64,000 nt of DNA from NCBI RefSeq assembly GCF_045278715.1, contig NZ_CP136420.1:1116001-1180000 (forward strand), in the 5' to 3' direction. The stretch's first letter is position 1. The number at the start of each line of letters is the position of its first letter. The position numbers and the translations under genes were made by a program. Below the pieces are notes generated by a model that saw only the letters and a program-made list of their open reading frames with translations, searched no databases and had not been told where the DNA came from. The stretch is from Neomoorella carbonis. GTDB taxonomy: Bacteria > Bacillota > DSM-521 > Neomoorellales > Neomoorellaceae. Positions 16,495 to 24,802 of this stretch are shown in pieces.

Positions 16495-17454
16495 ATGTAC
16501 CCCAATAATAAGGCGCGACCCAGCGACGCCCAGGACAGGGTAATTAAAGTCCTCTTTAGAGATACAGGTGAAGCCGTGCTGCGCCGGTTCCTTAACCTGG
16601 ATGTACGCTTACAGACCAAATTGCCCACCGAGCATATCAAAGTAAAGGCCATAGCCAGGAAGCTTTCTGATCTGGTCTTTTTAGCTACTATTCAAGGGAA
16701 AAAAGCTTGTGTACATATTGAAATCCAGAATACCATAGACCGAAATATGTATCGAAGGATGTTAGAGTATGGCCTGGCAATAATGGAAGAACATGATTTA
16801 CCTATCTTCCAAATGCTTATTTACTCCGGGCGCAGGAAAGCCCGTTTTCGCAATTATATCAACCATGATTTTGGCATATATCGCTGGCTATATCACTTTC
16901 CCGTTCTTGATTTAGGCAGTTTATCGCGCCAGGAGTTATTAGCGTTGGGAGAACCAGACTTACTGCCCCTTTTACCCCTGTGTGAAAGGGAAAGACGCCG
17001 AAGATCTCCCGAAGGTTTTATACGTGAATGTCTGGAGATGTTGCTTGAACAATTGTGTTTCCAAAATTTGTCGCCGGAAGACAAGAGCACCTTCCTTTTA
17101 CGCATGCAAATTTTAGCCGGTTCTGTAACTGATCCTTCCTGGGCGAAAAAAATATTCGATGAGGTGATGCAAATGTTTTCTCTGGAAGAGAACTGGGTGT
17201 ATAAACAAATAATAGAAAAGGGCATAGAAAAAGGCATAGAAAAAGGCATGGAAAAAGGCATAGAAAAAGGAGAAATTGATACAATCAGGTCGAATATCAA
17301 AAAGATATTAAGGCTGCGTTTTGGCACTTTACCCTCTGAGGTAACATCCGAACTGGAGAGAGAAACTGCCAAACAAAAGCTAGATTACCTGCTGGAAAGG
17401 GCCGTCCTGGCTGCCAGCATGGAAGAGTTTAAGAGTGCTCTGTTTTCCGCTTAG
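16495..17454 (+). CDS. Rpn-family recombination-promoting nuclease / PD-(D/E)XK 'transposase'
   Basis: The 319-residue protein has the N-terminal PD-(D/E)XK fold of Rpn/YhgA-like nucleases: an acidic SDLVFLATI (~60) followed by CVHIEIQNTID with the ExQ motif (~75-85), then MYRRMLEYGLAIMEE and FQMLIYSGRRKARF. The C-terminal part carries a KGIEKGIEKGMEKGIEKG repeat (~242-259) and a coiled tail. Despite the family nickname these are not known to lie in IS elements, and no terminal repeats were seen here. Rpn proteins are linked to RecA-independent recombination and, more recently, phage defence. A related gene lies at 63037. Confidence 0.8.
   Translation: MYPNNKARPSDAQDRVIKVLFRDTGEAVLRRFLNLDVRLQTKLPTEHIKVKAIARKLSDLVFLATIQGKKACVHIEIQNTIDRNMYRRMLEYGLAIMEEHDLPIFQMLIYSGRRKARFRNYINHDFGIYRWLYHFPVLDLGSLSRQELLALGEPDLLPLLPLCERERRRRSPEGFIRECLEMLLEQLCFQNLSPEDKSTFLLRMQILAGSVTDPSWAKKIFDEVMQMFSLEENWVYKQIIEKGIEKGIEKGMEKGIEKGEIDTIRSNIKKILRLRFGTLPSEVTSELERETAKQKLDYLLERAVLAASMEEFKSALFSA
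17221..17268 (+). repeat. Four 12-bp tandem repeats inside Rpn gene
   Basis: Unit GGCATAGAAAAA at 17221, 17233, 17245 (one change, ATGG) and 17257. It encodes KGIE/KGME, so copy number can change without shifting frame. Confidence 0.9.
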
Positions 17455-17478
17455 ACCTATAGATATTTTATTTTTCCC

Positions 17479-17507
17479 TTGCAGCCTCCCGCAACCTGTG
17501 CTATACT
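17479..17507 (+). promoter_or_regulatory. Promoter for rimP-nusA-infB operon
   Basis: TTGCAG (17479-17484), 17-bp spacer, TATACT (17502-17507). The predicted start is about 17514, giving a leader of about 90 nt with a strong hairpin before rimP. Confidence 0.7.
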
Positions 17508-17551
17508 ATTTCCAGGTTATTTTCAGGCGACATTACTTGTTGCTTTACTAG

Positions 17552-17579
17552 AAAAGAGTGGGTTCCTGCCCACTCTTTT
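17552..17579 (+). terminator. Leader hairpin / possible attenuator before rimP
   Basis: AAAAGAGTGGG (17552-17562) pairs perfectly with CCCACTCTTTT (17569-17579) over a 6-nt loop. The T-run is part of the stem, as in bidirectional terminators. It lies between the promoter and rimP, so it should either attenuate the operon or shape its leader. Confidence 0.6.
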
Positions 17580-17606
17580 ATGTTGAAAACCCGGGAGGCT
17601 ACTCTT

Positions 17607-18083
17607 TTGAGCAAACTGACGGAATTAATCCAGAGCCTGGTGGAACCGGTGCTAACCGAGATGGGCTACGAACTAGTCGACCTGCAGTACGGCCGGGAAG
17701 GAGGGCGTTATATTCTGCGGCTGTTTATCGACCGGCCGGAAGGTATCGGCCTGGATGACTGTGAAAAGGTCAGCCGTGCCGTCGGTGACATCCTGGACCA
17801 GGAGGACCCAATTCCCAACAGTTATTACCTGGAAGTATCGTCGCCGGGCCTGGAGCGCCCTTTAAAAAAAGAAACCGATTTTCAGCGTTTTGCCGGGCGA
17901 AAAATAAAATTGCGTACCTTTGCCCCCATTGAAGGTCAGCGTCATTTTCAGGGGCGGCTTCTGGGTTGCCGGGAGGGGCAGGTGCAGGTGCAGCTCGATG
18001 ACGGCCGTCGGCTGGCCGTCACCCTGGACCAGGTAGCGACTGCCAGGCTGGTGTTTGACCTGGCGGAGGATGAGGAGGCCTAA
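17607..18083 (+). CDS. rimP: Ribosome maturation factor RimP
   Basis: Assists 30S maturation. The reading frame reaches back to an ATG at 17580 that directly abuts the leader hairpin; TTG 17607 is preferred because GGGAGG (17593-17598) is 8 nt upstream and the product MSKLTELIQSLVEPVLTEMG matches the family start. Seen: the N-terminal domain LVDLQYGREGGRYILRLFID and the signature YYLEVSSPGLERPLKK near residue 80. 158 residues, typical. First gene of the conserved nusA-infB operon. Confidence 0.95.
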   Translation: MSKLTELIQSLVEPVLTEMGYELVDLQYGREGGRYILRLFIDRPEGIGLDDCEKVSRAVGDILDQEDPIPNSYYLEVSSPGLERPLKKETDFQRFAGRKIKLRTFAPIEGQRHFQGRLLGCREGQVQVQLDDGRRLAVTLDQVATARLVFDLAEDEEA

Positions 18084-18085
18084 GG

Positions 18086-19174
18086 ATGAATATCGAATTT
18101 ATCCAAGCATTACATGACCTGGAAAAGGAAAAGGGTATTAAGGTCGACATCCTGCTGGAAGCCATCGAGGCAGCCTTAATATCAGCTTATAAGAAAAATT
18201 TTGGGTCGGCCCACAATGTCCGGGTGGAAATCCAGCGCGATACAGGTGAGATTAAAGTCCTGGCCCAGCGCCAGGTGGTCGAAGAAGTAAGCGATCCCCG
18301 GACGGAGATTTCCCTGGCGGAAGCCAGGGCTATAAACAGCAATTATGAGATCGGCGATGTGGTAGAAAAGGAGGTAACGCCGCGGGATTTTGGGCGCATC
18401 GCTGCCCAGACGGCCAAGCAGGTAGTCGTCCAGCGTATCCGTGAAGCCGAGCGGAACTTAATTTATGATGAGTTTATTGGCCGGGAGAACGATATCGTTA
18501 CCGGGGTCGTCCAGCGCCAGGAAGGCAAAAATGTTATCCTGGACCTGGGCCGGGCGGAGGCCATCCTCCTGCCAAGCGAGCAAAGCCCCGGTGAGGTTTA
18601 CCGCCAGGGAGAACGATTCAAGGCTTACATCCTGGAAGTACGCAAGACCAACAAAGGGCCGCAAATCCTGGTGTCCCGGACCCATCCCGGACTGATTAAA
18701 AGGCTTTTTGAACTGGAAGTGCCGGAAATCCATGACGGGATTGTCGAAATTAAGGGGGTGGCCCGGGAGGCCGGTGCCCGCTCCAAAATTGCCGTCCATT
18801 CCCGGGATGAAAAGGTGGACCCCGTGGGCGCCTGCGTGGGGCCCAAAGGCTCCCGGGTGCAGGCCGTGGTCCAGGAACTCCGGGGCGAAAAAGTCGATAT
18901 TATTAAATGGAGCGATGACCCGGCTGTCTTTGTGGCCAACTCCTTGAGTCCGGCCAGGGTTCTGGACGTTACCGTGGATGAAGAAAATAAGGTCAGCCAG
19001 GTAATCGTCCCCGACAACCAGCTGTCCCTGGCCATTGGCAAAGAAGGCCAGAATGCCCGCCTGGCGGCAAGGATAACAGGCTGGAAAATCGATATTAAAA
19101 GTGAATCCGAAGCTGGTGACTGGGATACCTGGGATAACGACCTGGAACTTGAAGGCGGGATAGAGGAGGAGTAA
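18086..19174 (+). CDS. nusA: Transcription termination/antitermination protein NusA
   Basis: Binds RNA polymerase and modulates pausing, termination and antitermination. Seen: the N-terminal polymerase-binding domain (~1-125), S1 domain (ENDIVTGVVQRQEGKNVILDLG, ~135-200), KH1 (~230-275, DPVGACVGPKGSRVQAV) and KH2 (~300-345, LSLAIGKEGQNARLAARITG). 362 residues, without the C-terminal acidic repeats of enterobacteria, as in Gram-positives. The start ATG 18086 lies 2 nt after the rimP stop. Confidence 0.97.
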   Translation: MNIEFIQALHDLEKEKGIKVDILLEAIEAALISAYKKNFGSAHNVRVEIQRDTGEIKVLAQRQVVEEVSDPRTEISLAEARAINSNYEIGDVVEKEVTPRDFGRIAAQTAKQVVVQRIREAERNLIYDEFIGRENDIVTGVVQRQEGKNVILDLGRAEAILLPSEQSPGEVYRQGERFKAYILEVRKTNKGPQILVSRTHPGLIKRLFELEVPEIHDGIVEIKGVAREAGARSKIAVHSRDEKVDPVGACVGPKGSRVQAVVQELRGEKVDIIKWSDDPAVFVANSLSPARVLDVTVDEENKVSQVIVPDNQLSLAIGKEGQNARLAARITGWKIDIKSESEAGDWDTWDNDLELEGGIEEE

Positions 19175-19176
19175 GC

Positions 19177-19458
19177 TTGCCCAAGCCCAGGAAAATACCC
19201 GTGCGCATGTGTGTCGGTTGCCGGGCTCGTGATGATAAACGTAATTTGCTGCGCGTTGTCCGTACACCGGCGCAAGAGGTGGTCCTTGACCCTACCGGGA
19301 AACGTGCCGGGAGAGGGGCTTATATCTGCCCCAGGGTGGAATGCCTGCGCAAAGCCCTTAAAAGCCGGGCCCTGGAGCGGGCCCTGGGTATTAGCTTAAC
19401 CCCGGAGGTCATGGCTGACCTCGAAGCCAGCCTTACCCGGGGCAACGGCCATGAATGA
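19177..19458 (+). CDS. rnpM: YlxR/RnpM family RNA-binding protein
   Basis: 93 residues with the family signature RMCVGCRARDDKRNLLRVVR (residues ~8-27) and GRGAYICPRVECLRKAL. YlxR (RnpM) binds RNA and modulates RNase P in Bacillus. TTG 19177 follows the nusA stop by 2 nt with GAGGAGGAG upstream. The end overlaps ylxQ by 8 bases. Standard place between nusA and ylxQ. Confidence 0.92.
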   Translation: MPKPRKIPVRMCVGCRARDDKRNLLRVVRTPAQEVVLDPTGKRAGRGAYICPRVECLRKALKSRALERALGISLTPEVMADLEASLTRGNGHE

Positions 19459-19759
19459 AGTTTATAACCTCCTCGGCCTGGCTTGCCGGGCGGGCAAGGT
19501 AGCCTGGGGATACCAGGCAGTGATGGCGGCTATCAAGAGGCGAAAGGTTTTTCTCTTATTGCTGGCGGTTGACAGCAGCCCCCGGCTGAAGGACAAACTG
19601 CTGGCAACCTGCCGGGAGTCCGGCATTGAAGGAATTGTTTATGGTGATAAAGTTGCCATAGGAGCAGCGCTAGGTAAACCTCCATGTGCCGTCGTCGGCG
19701 TTACTGATGCAAATCTGGCCAGGTTAATCCGGCAACATGTACGGGAGGTTGGTGCATGA
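19451..19759 (+). CDS. YlxQ, L7Ae-family RNA-binding protein
   Basis: 102 residues of the L7Ae/L30e fold that binds kink-turns: NLLGLACRAGKVAWGYQAV at residues 5-23 and a C-terminal VGVTDANLARLIRQ. Its exact role is unsettled; it is non-essential in Bacillus. Starts within rnpM, so translation is coupled; infB follows 19 nt later. Confidence 0.92.
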   Translation: MNEVYNLLGLACRAGKVAWGYQAVMAAIKRRKVFLLLLAVDSSPRLKDKLLATCRESGIEGIVYGDKVAIGAALGKPPCAVVGVTDANLARLIRQHVREVGA

Positions 19760-19777
19760 GAATATGGGGGTGGTTTA

Positions 19778-22546
19778 ATGGCCAAAACACGCGTCTACGA
19801 ATTAGCCAAGGAATTACGGGTTTCTAACAAGGATCTAATGGACACCATGGCTCAACTGGGCATCTATACCCGTTCCCATATGAGTGTCCTGGAAAACGGG
19901 GAAGTAATAAAGATTCGCAACCATTACCGGCAGATGTGGCGGGCAGCCAGGGCGGCCAGGCTGAAGCAGCAGCAGGCAGCGGCGGCGCCGCCGCCGGAAA
20001 CTCCCGCCCTTCCCCAGTCGGCTGTTGCGAAGGGGGCAGCGGCTGCGCAGGCCCAGCAGGCTGAGAAAACGGCTGCGGCCGGGCAGTCCCGGCAGGAGGC
20101 TGTGAAGGCCGCAATTGCCGCGCCCGCCGAGGGCGCCGGGCAGGCGGCCGCCGGCACCCAGCTGAACCAGGGTGCCGAGAAGGCAGGCGCCGGCCAGTCC
20201 CAGCAGGCTGCCGGGAAGGCGCCCGGGGTGCCGCCGGCCGGAGCAGAAGTTAAAACCCGGCCGGAAAAAGAACAGCAGCCGGCTGGAGGAGAAGCTGCCC
20301 CAGCGGCAGTGCAACCGGAACGGCCCCGGGAAAATGAAGGTAAGGAACGTTCCGGCCGGGAGGAGACCGGCAGCCAGCAACCCGGGAAACAACCGGGACG
20401 GGCTAAAAAGCGGCAGGATCAAGGGCAGGCCCGCCGGCGCGAAAACAAAGGCCAGGAGCAGGAAGGCCGCCGGGGCCAGGAACGGGAGGATCGGCCGGCC
20501 AGGGTTGACCAGCAGGTACAGGTACCAGCCCAGGTGGCTGCCCCGCGCCCGGCAGGTAAAGGCGCCGGCAGGCCGGCTCGAAATAAACAGCTGCGTATAC
20601 CGAAACCGCCGGAGACAGTTGCCAAGGAGGCGCCGGAAAAACGGCGGGAACGTACGGGCAAGCCGTCTGCCAAACAGGCCGAGAACGGCCGCAGCCGCAA
20701 GCTGGTGGAGCTGGAACAGCAGCGGGAAGAGCGCCTGCTGCGGCGGGATAAAGATAAGAATAAGGCTAAAGCCGCCCAGCAGGAAGCGCCCAAGGTCGTC
20801 CGCCGGATAACCCTGACGGGCAGCATTACCGTCCAGGAACTGGCAAAAAGGCTCGGCAAAACGGCGGCTGAAGTTATCAAGTTTTTAATGGGCCAGGGTA
20901 TAATGGCCACCATCAACCAGGAACTGGATATAGATACGGCCGCCATTGTCGCCCAGGAAATGGGGGCCATTGTTGAGGTTAAAGAGGAGAAACCCCTTAC
21001 CGTCCTGGAAGACCTGCCCGATGACCCGGAAAGCTTGCAAGAACGGCCGCCGGTAGTAACCGTTATGGGCCATGTCGATCACGGCAAAACCTCTTTGCTG
21101 GATGCCATCCGGCGCACCAATGTTACGGCTACCGAGGCCGGCGGTATCACCCAGCATATCGGTGCCTACCAGGTAAAGGTTAAAAACCGGAAGATTACTT
21201 TCCTGGATACCCCCGGCCATGAGGCCTTTACGGCCATGCGCGCCAGGGGAGCCCAGGCCACGGATATTGCCATCCTGGTGGTGGCTGCCGACGATGGCGT
21301 CATGCCCCAGACGGTGGAGGCCATTAACCATGCCAAAGCTGCCGGCGTACCCATTGTGGTGGCCATTAACAAAATAGATCGTCCCGACGCCAACCCGGAC
21401 CGGGTCAAGCAGCAGCTCACGGAGTACGGCCTGGTGCCGGAGGAGTGGGGCGGCGATACCATCATGGTACCCGTCTCAGCCCTTAAAAAAGAGGGCCTCA
21501 ATGAATTGCTGGAAATGACTTTACTCACGGCCGATATGATGGAGCTCAAGGCCAATCCCAATCGCCCGGCCCGGGGGATTGTCATTGAAGCCAAGCTGGA
21601 TAAAGGCCGCGGCCCGGTGGCTACCATGCTGGTCCAGAAAGGGACCCTTAAAGTCGGCGACAACCTGGTAGCCGGGGCGGTTTACGGCCGGGTGAGGGCC
21701 CTCTTTGACGACAAAGGCGAGCGGGTAAAGAGCGCCGAGCCTTCCATGCCGGTGGAAGTCCTGGGCCTTTCTGAGCTGCCCCAGGCCGGCGACATTTTCC
21801 AGGTTGTGGAAGATGAAAAGCTGGCCCGCCAGATTGCCGCCCTGCGCCAGGAAGAACGCCGCCAGGAAGAATTTAAGGCGGCCAGCAAGACCTCCCTTGA
21901 TGACCTGTTTAAGCAGATGGAAGCCGGCGAGGTCAAAGAGCTCAACCTGGTGGTCAAAGGCGACGTGCAGGGTTCGGTGGAAGCCCTGCGTACAGCCCTG
22001 GAGCAGCTGTCTACCAGCGAAGTCAAAGTAAGCATCATCCATGGCGGGGTCGGTGCCATTACCGAAACCGACGTCATGCTGGCCGCAGCTTCCAAAGCCA
22101 TCATCATCGGGTTTAACGTTCGCCCGGACGCCAACGCCCGCAGGGCTGCGGAAGAAGCAGGGGTAGAAATCCGCCTCTACCGGGTGATCTATGAGGTAAT
22201 CGACGAGGTCAAGGCCGCCATGACCGGTCTCCTGGAGCCCGAGAAACGGGAAGTGGTCCTGGGCCGCGCCGAGGTACGGGCGACCTTTAAAGTGCCGAAG
22301 GTGGGCACGGTGGCCGGCTGCTTTGTCACCGAAGGCAAGATCCAGAACCGGGCCCTGGCCCGGGTGATCCGGGACGGAGTAGTGGCCTTTGAAGGCCGCA
22401 TTGAATCCCTGAAGCGTTTTAAAGATGACGTCCGGGAAGTGGCCCAGGGTTATGAGTGCGGCATCGGCCTGGAAAAATTTAACGATATTAAGGTCGGCGA
22501 CGTTATCGAAGCCTATGTTATAGAAGAGGTAAAACGGGAACTGTAG
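19778..22546 (+). CDS. infB: Translation initiation factor IF-2
   Basis: The GTPase that brings fMet-tRNA to the 30S subunit and joins subunits. Seen: the first IF2-N domain (TRVYELAKELRVSNKDLMD, residues 4-22), a long Ala/Gln/Gly/Arg-rich linker (~70-340), the second IF2-N (~350-405), the G domain with GHVDHGKTSLLD (~430), DTPGHEAF and NKIDRPDANP, then the beta-barrel and C-terminal fMet-tRNA-binding domains. 922 residues. The linker is more repetitive and basic than the rest, typical of this disordered region. The ATG follows GGGGGTGG. Confidence 0.97.
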   Translation: MAKTRVYELAKELRVSNKDLMDTMAQLGIYTRSHMSVLENGEVIKIRNHYRQMWRAARAARLKQQQAAAAPPPETPALPQSAVAKGAAAAQAQQAEKTAAAGQSRQEAVKAAIAAPAEGAGQAAAGTQLNQGAEKAGAGQSQQAAGKAPGVPPAGAEVKTRPEKEQQPAGGEAAPAAVQPERPRENEGKERSGREETGSQQPGKQPGRAKKRQDQGQARRRENKGQEQEGRRGQEREDRPARVDQQVQVPAQVAAPRPAGKGAGRPARNKQLRIPKPPETVAKEAPEKRRERTGKPSAKQAENGRSRKLVELEQQREERLLRRDKDKNKAKAAQQEAPKVVRRITLTGSITVQELAKRLGKTAAEVIKFLMGQGIMATINQELDIDTAAIVAQEMGAIVEVKEEKPLTVLEDLPDDPESLQERPPVVTVMGHVDHGKTSLLDAIRRTNVTATEAGGITQHIGAYQVKVKNRKITFLDTPGHEAFTAMRARGAQATDIAILVVAADDGVMPQTVEAINHAKAAGVPIVVAINKIDRPDANPDRVKQQLTEYGLVPEEWGGDTIMVPVSALKKEGLNELLEMTLLTADMMELKANPNRPARGIVIEAKLDKGRGPVATMLVQKGTLKVGDNLVAGAVYGRVRALFDDKGERVKSAEPSMPVEVLGLSELPQAGDIFQVVEDEKLARQIAALRQEERRQEEFKAASKTSLDDLFKQMEAGEVKELNLVVKGDVQGSVEALRTALEQLSTSEVKVSIIHGGVGAITETDVMLAAASKAIIIGFNVRPDANARRAAEEAGVEIRLYRVIYEVIDEVKAAMTGLLEPEKREVVLGRAEVRATFKVPKVGTVAGCFVTEGKIQNRALARVIRDGVVAFEGRIESLKRFKDDVREVAQGYECGIGLEKFNDIKVGDVIEAYVIEEVKREL

Positions 22547-22552
22547 GAGGCG

Positions 22553-22927
22553 ATGGCCGTGGCGCTGCGGGTTGAGCGGGTTGCCGAACAGATGAAAAAA
22601 GAAATTGCCCAGATTTTGCGGGATGAATTGAAGGACCCCCGCCTGGAAGCCGGCCTGGTTACAGTTACAGGAGTAGAGCTTTCCAACGATCTCCACTATG
22701 CCAAGGTATACGTCAGCATCTACGGGGATGAAGCCCAAAAGAGTGAGGTTATGGAAGGCCTGGCCAGGGCAACCAGCTTTGTGCGGCGGGAAATCGGCCG
22801 GCGCCTGAAACTGCGTTATACGCCGGAAATTACCTTTAAATTTGACGCTTCCATCGAGCACGGCGATCATATCAACAGGTTGCTGGCGCGCGTCAAGGCA
22901 GAGGAGCAGGGACATGACGGCCGTTGA
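22553..22927 (+). CDS. rbfA: 30S ribosome-binding factor RbfA
   Basis: A late 30S maturation factor with a KH-like fold. Seen: RVERVAEQMKKEIAQILRDE (residues 6-25), DPRLEAGLVTVTGVELSNDL and YTPEITFKFDASIEHGDHIN. 124 residues, normal. Starts 6 nt after the infB stop (GGAGGCG upstream) and overlaps nrnA by 14 bases. Confidence 0.95.
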   Translation: MAVALRVERVAEQMKKEIAQILRDELKDPRLEAGLVTVTGVELSNDLHYAKVYVSIYGDEAQKSEVMEGLARATSFVRREIGRRLKLRYTPEITFKFDASIEHGDHINRLLARVKAEEQGHDGR

Positions 22928-23876
22928 AAGTATAGCTGCCGCCCTGGCCGCGGCCCGGGATGTAGCCGTTGTCTCCCATATAATCCCGGACGGGGATTGC
23001 CTGGGTTCCACCCTGGCCCTGACCCTGGCCCTGCGGCAGCGGGGGGCGCGGGTCGTGGCCGTTAACACCGACCCGGTACCGGAGATGTTCCAGTTTTTGC
23101 CCGGCCAGGAAACCATTGTCCCGCCGGAAAAGGTAGAAGAGATACCCCCGCTCCTGGTAATGGTCGACAGTACCGACATGGAGCGGGCCGGAGCAGGCTT
23201 CAGCCGGTGGCGGGAAAAAACCCGGATGGTAATTAACATCGATCACCATGTCAGCAATACCCGTTTCGGGCACCTGAACCTGGTGGACAGCCGGGCGGCA
23301 GCAACGGCCGAGCTAATCTATGCCGTCCTGGAGAGAATACCGGCAACCATTACCCCGGCGATAGCCACCTGCCTTTATACCGCCCTGGCTACCGACACCG
23401 GCTCTTTCCAGTATGAAAACTGTACGGCTACGACCATGCGCCTGGCGGCAAGGCTCATGGAGCTGGGGGCGGATCTGTCCCTGATCAGGGAATATCTCTG
23501 GGAGAGGAAGCCCCTGGCCAGCATCCGGCTGCTGGCGGCGGTTTTACCCACCCTGACCCTGGCCTGTGAGGGCAGGATAGCCTGGCTGACGGTATCCAGG
23601 GCCGCGTTAGAGGCCGCCGGTGCCCGGCCGGAACACGCCGAGGGACTGGTAAATTACCCGCGCAGCATTGCCGGCGTTGAGGTAGGCCTGCTCTTCCGGG
23701 AACTGCCTGACGGCCAGGTCAAGGTCAGCTTGCGCTCAAAAAAAATCGTCGACGTTAACGCGGTAGCGGCCCGCTTTGGCGGCGGCGGCCACCGCCGCGC
23801 TGCCGGCTGCACCGTTAAAGGCGATCTTGAAGACGTCGTAGCCATGATTGTTGCGGCAGCAGGTGAGGAACTTTAA
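22914..23876 (+). CDS. nrnA: Bifunctional oligoribonuclease / pAp phosphatase NrnA (DHH family)
   Basis: Degrades nano-RNAs and dephosphorylates 3'-phosphoadenosine 5'-phosphate. Seen: the DHH-domain motif VVSHIIPDGDCLGSTLAL (~22-39), VDSTD, NIDHHVSNTRFG (~110), and the DHHA1 motif GGGGHRRAAGC (~293-303). Start ATG 22914 (MTAVESIAAALA) is inside the rbfA end and GCAGGGAC lies upstream; an earlier in-frame ATG at 22842 is antisense-like and rejected. 320 residues. The stop overlaps the truB start (TAATG). Confidence 0.94.
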   Translation: MTAVESIAAALAAARDVAVVSHIIPDGDCLGSTLALTLALRQRGARVVAVNTDPVPEMFQFLPGQETIVPPEKVEEIPPLLVMVDSTDMERAGAGFSRWREKTRMVINIDHHVSNTRFGHLNLVDSRAAATAELIYAVLERIPATITPAIATCLYTALATDTGSFQYENCTATTMRLAARLMELGADLSLIREYLWERKPLASIRLLAAVLPTLTLACEGRIAWLTVSRAALEAAGARPEHAEGLVNYPRSIAGVEVGLLFRELPDGQVKVSLRSKKIVDVNAVAARFGGGGHRRAAGCTVKGDLEDVVAMIVAAAGEEL

Positions 23877-24790
23877 TGGCAGCAGGTTTTATTAACGTTC
23901 TGAAGCCTCCCGGCCTTACCTCCCACGATGTCGTCCAGGACCTGCGCCGCCTTTTAAAGGAACAGAGGATCGGCCACGGCGGCACCCTGGATCCCATGGC
24001 CGCCGGGGTGCTGCCGGTAGCTGTAGGCAGAGCCACCCGTTTGCTGGAATATATCCAGGCCGGTGGCAAGGCCTACCGGGCAGAGTTTATCCTGGGACTC
24101 AAAACTGATACCCAGGATCTCGGCGGCCGCGTCCTGGCCAGGCCGGGGTGCCCGGGCTTAAAGCTGGAAGAGCTTCAGGCAGCGGCCCGGCGTTTTACCG
24201 GTACCATCAGCCAGGTACCTCCCATGGTTTCGGCGGTTCATTACCAGGGACGGCGCCTCTATGAACTGGCCCGGGAGGGGCAGGAAGTGGAAAGGCCGGC
24301 CCGCCGGGTCAACATCGAGAATTTCCAGGTGCTCAAAGGGTGGCCGGACGGGCCGTTCTTCCGGGTGATGGCGGATATTACCTGTTCCAAAGGCACCTAT
24401 ATCCGCACCCTGGGAGCCGACTGGGGCGATTACCTGGGCTGCGGGGCCACCCTGGCCTTTTTGCTGCGCACCGGCGCCGGCAGTTTTAAACTGGAGGAGG
24501 CCTGGACCCTGGAAGAAATAAAAATGCAGGTGGCCGGCGGCGGCCGGGACTTCCTCCTGCCGCCGGCAGCCGGCATTGCCCACCTGCCGGCAGTTGCCGT
24601 CAAGGAGAAGGCCATCAAAGCAGTGGCCAACGGCGCTGCCATCGACCCGGCCGACTGCGCCCTGGTGCCGGCGCTCCGGCCGGGGAGCCTGGTCCGCCTG
24701 GAAACCCCCGAAGGGGTTCTCCTGGCCGTGGCCAGGGTGGTGCCCAAAGGTGAAGGACATTGTTTAAAACCCGAGAAGGTTTGGCAGTAA
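23876..24790 (+). CDS. truB: tRNA pseudouridine(55) synthase TruB
   Basis: Makes pseudouridine at position 55 of the T-loop. Seen: GFINVLKPPGLTSHDVV at residues 4-20, catalytic GHGGTLDPMAAGVLPVAVG (~36-54, with the nucleophilic Asp), YRAEFILGLKTDTQD, and the C-terminal PUA-like region. 304 residues. Coupled to nrnA by the shared A of TAATG. Confidence 0.95.
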   Translation: MAAGFINVLKPPGLTSHDVVQDLRRLLKEQRIGHGGTLDPMAAGVLPVAVGRATRLLEYIQAGGKAYRAEFILGLKTDTQDLGGRVLARPGCPGLKLEELQAAARRFTGTISQVPPMVSAVHYQGRRLYELAREGQEVERPARRVNIENFQVLKGWPDGPFFRVMADITCSKGTYIRTLGADWGDYLGCGATLAFLLRTGAGSFKLEEAWTLEEIKMQVAGGGRDFLLPPAAGIAHLPAVAVKEKAIKAVANGAAIDPADCALVPALRPGSLVRLETPEGVLLAVARVVPKGEGHCLKPEKVWQ

Positions 24791-24802
24791 AGGAGTAAAG
24801 CG

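Noticed and set aside
16495..17454. Insertion sequence based on the 'transposase' label of Rpn proteins
   Set aside because: No terminal inverted repeats or target duplication seen, and the family has a nuclease rather than a DDE fold.
21521..23239. Minus-strand open frame of 572 codons across infB-rbfA-nrnA
   Set aside because: Antisense to three certain genes; GC-rich codon bias creates long spurious antisense frames, and it has no recognisable motif.
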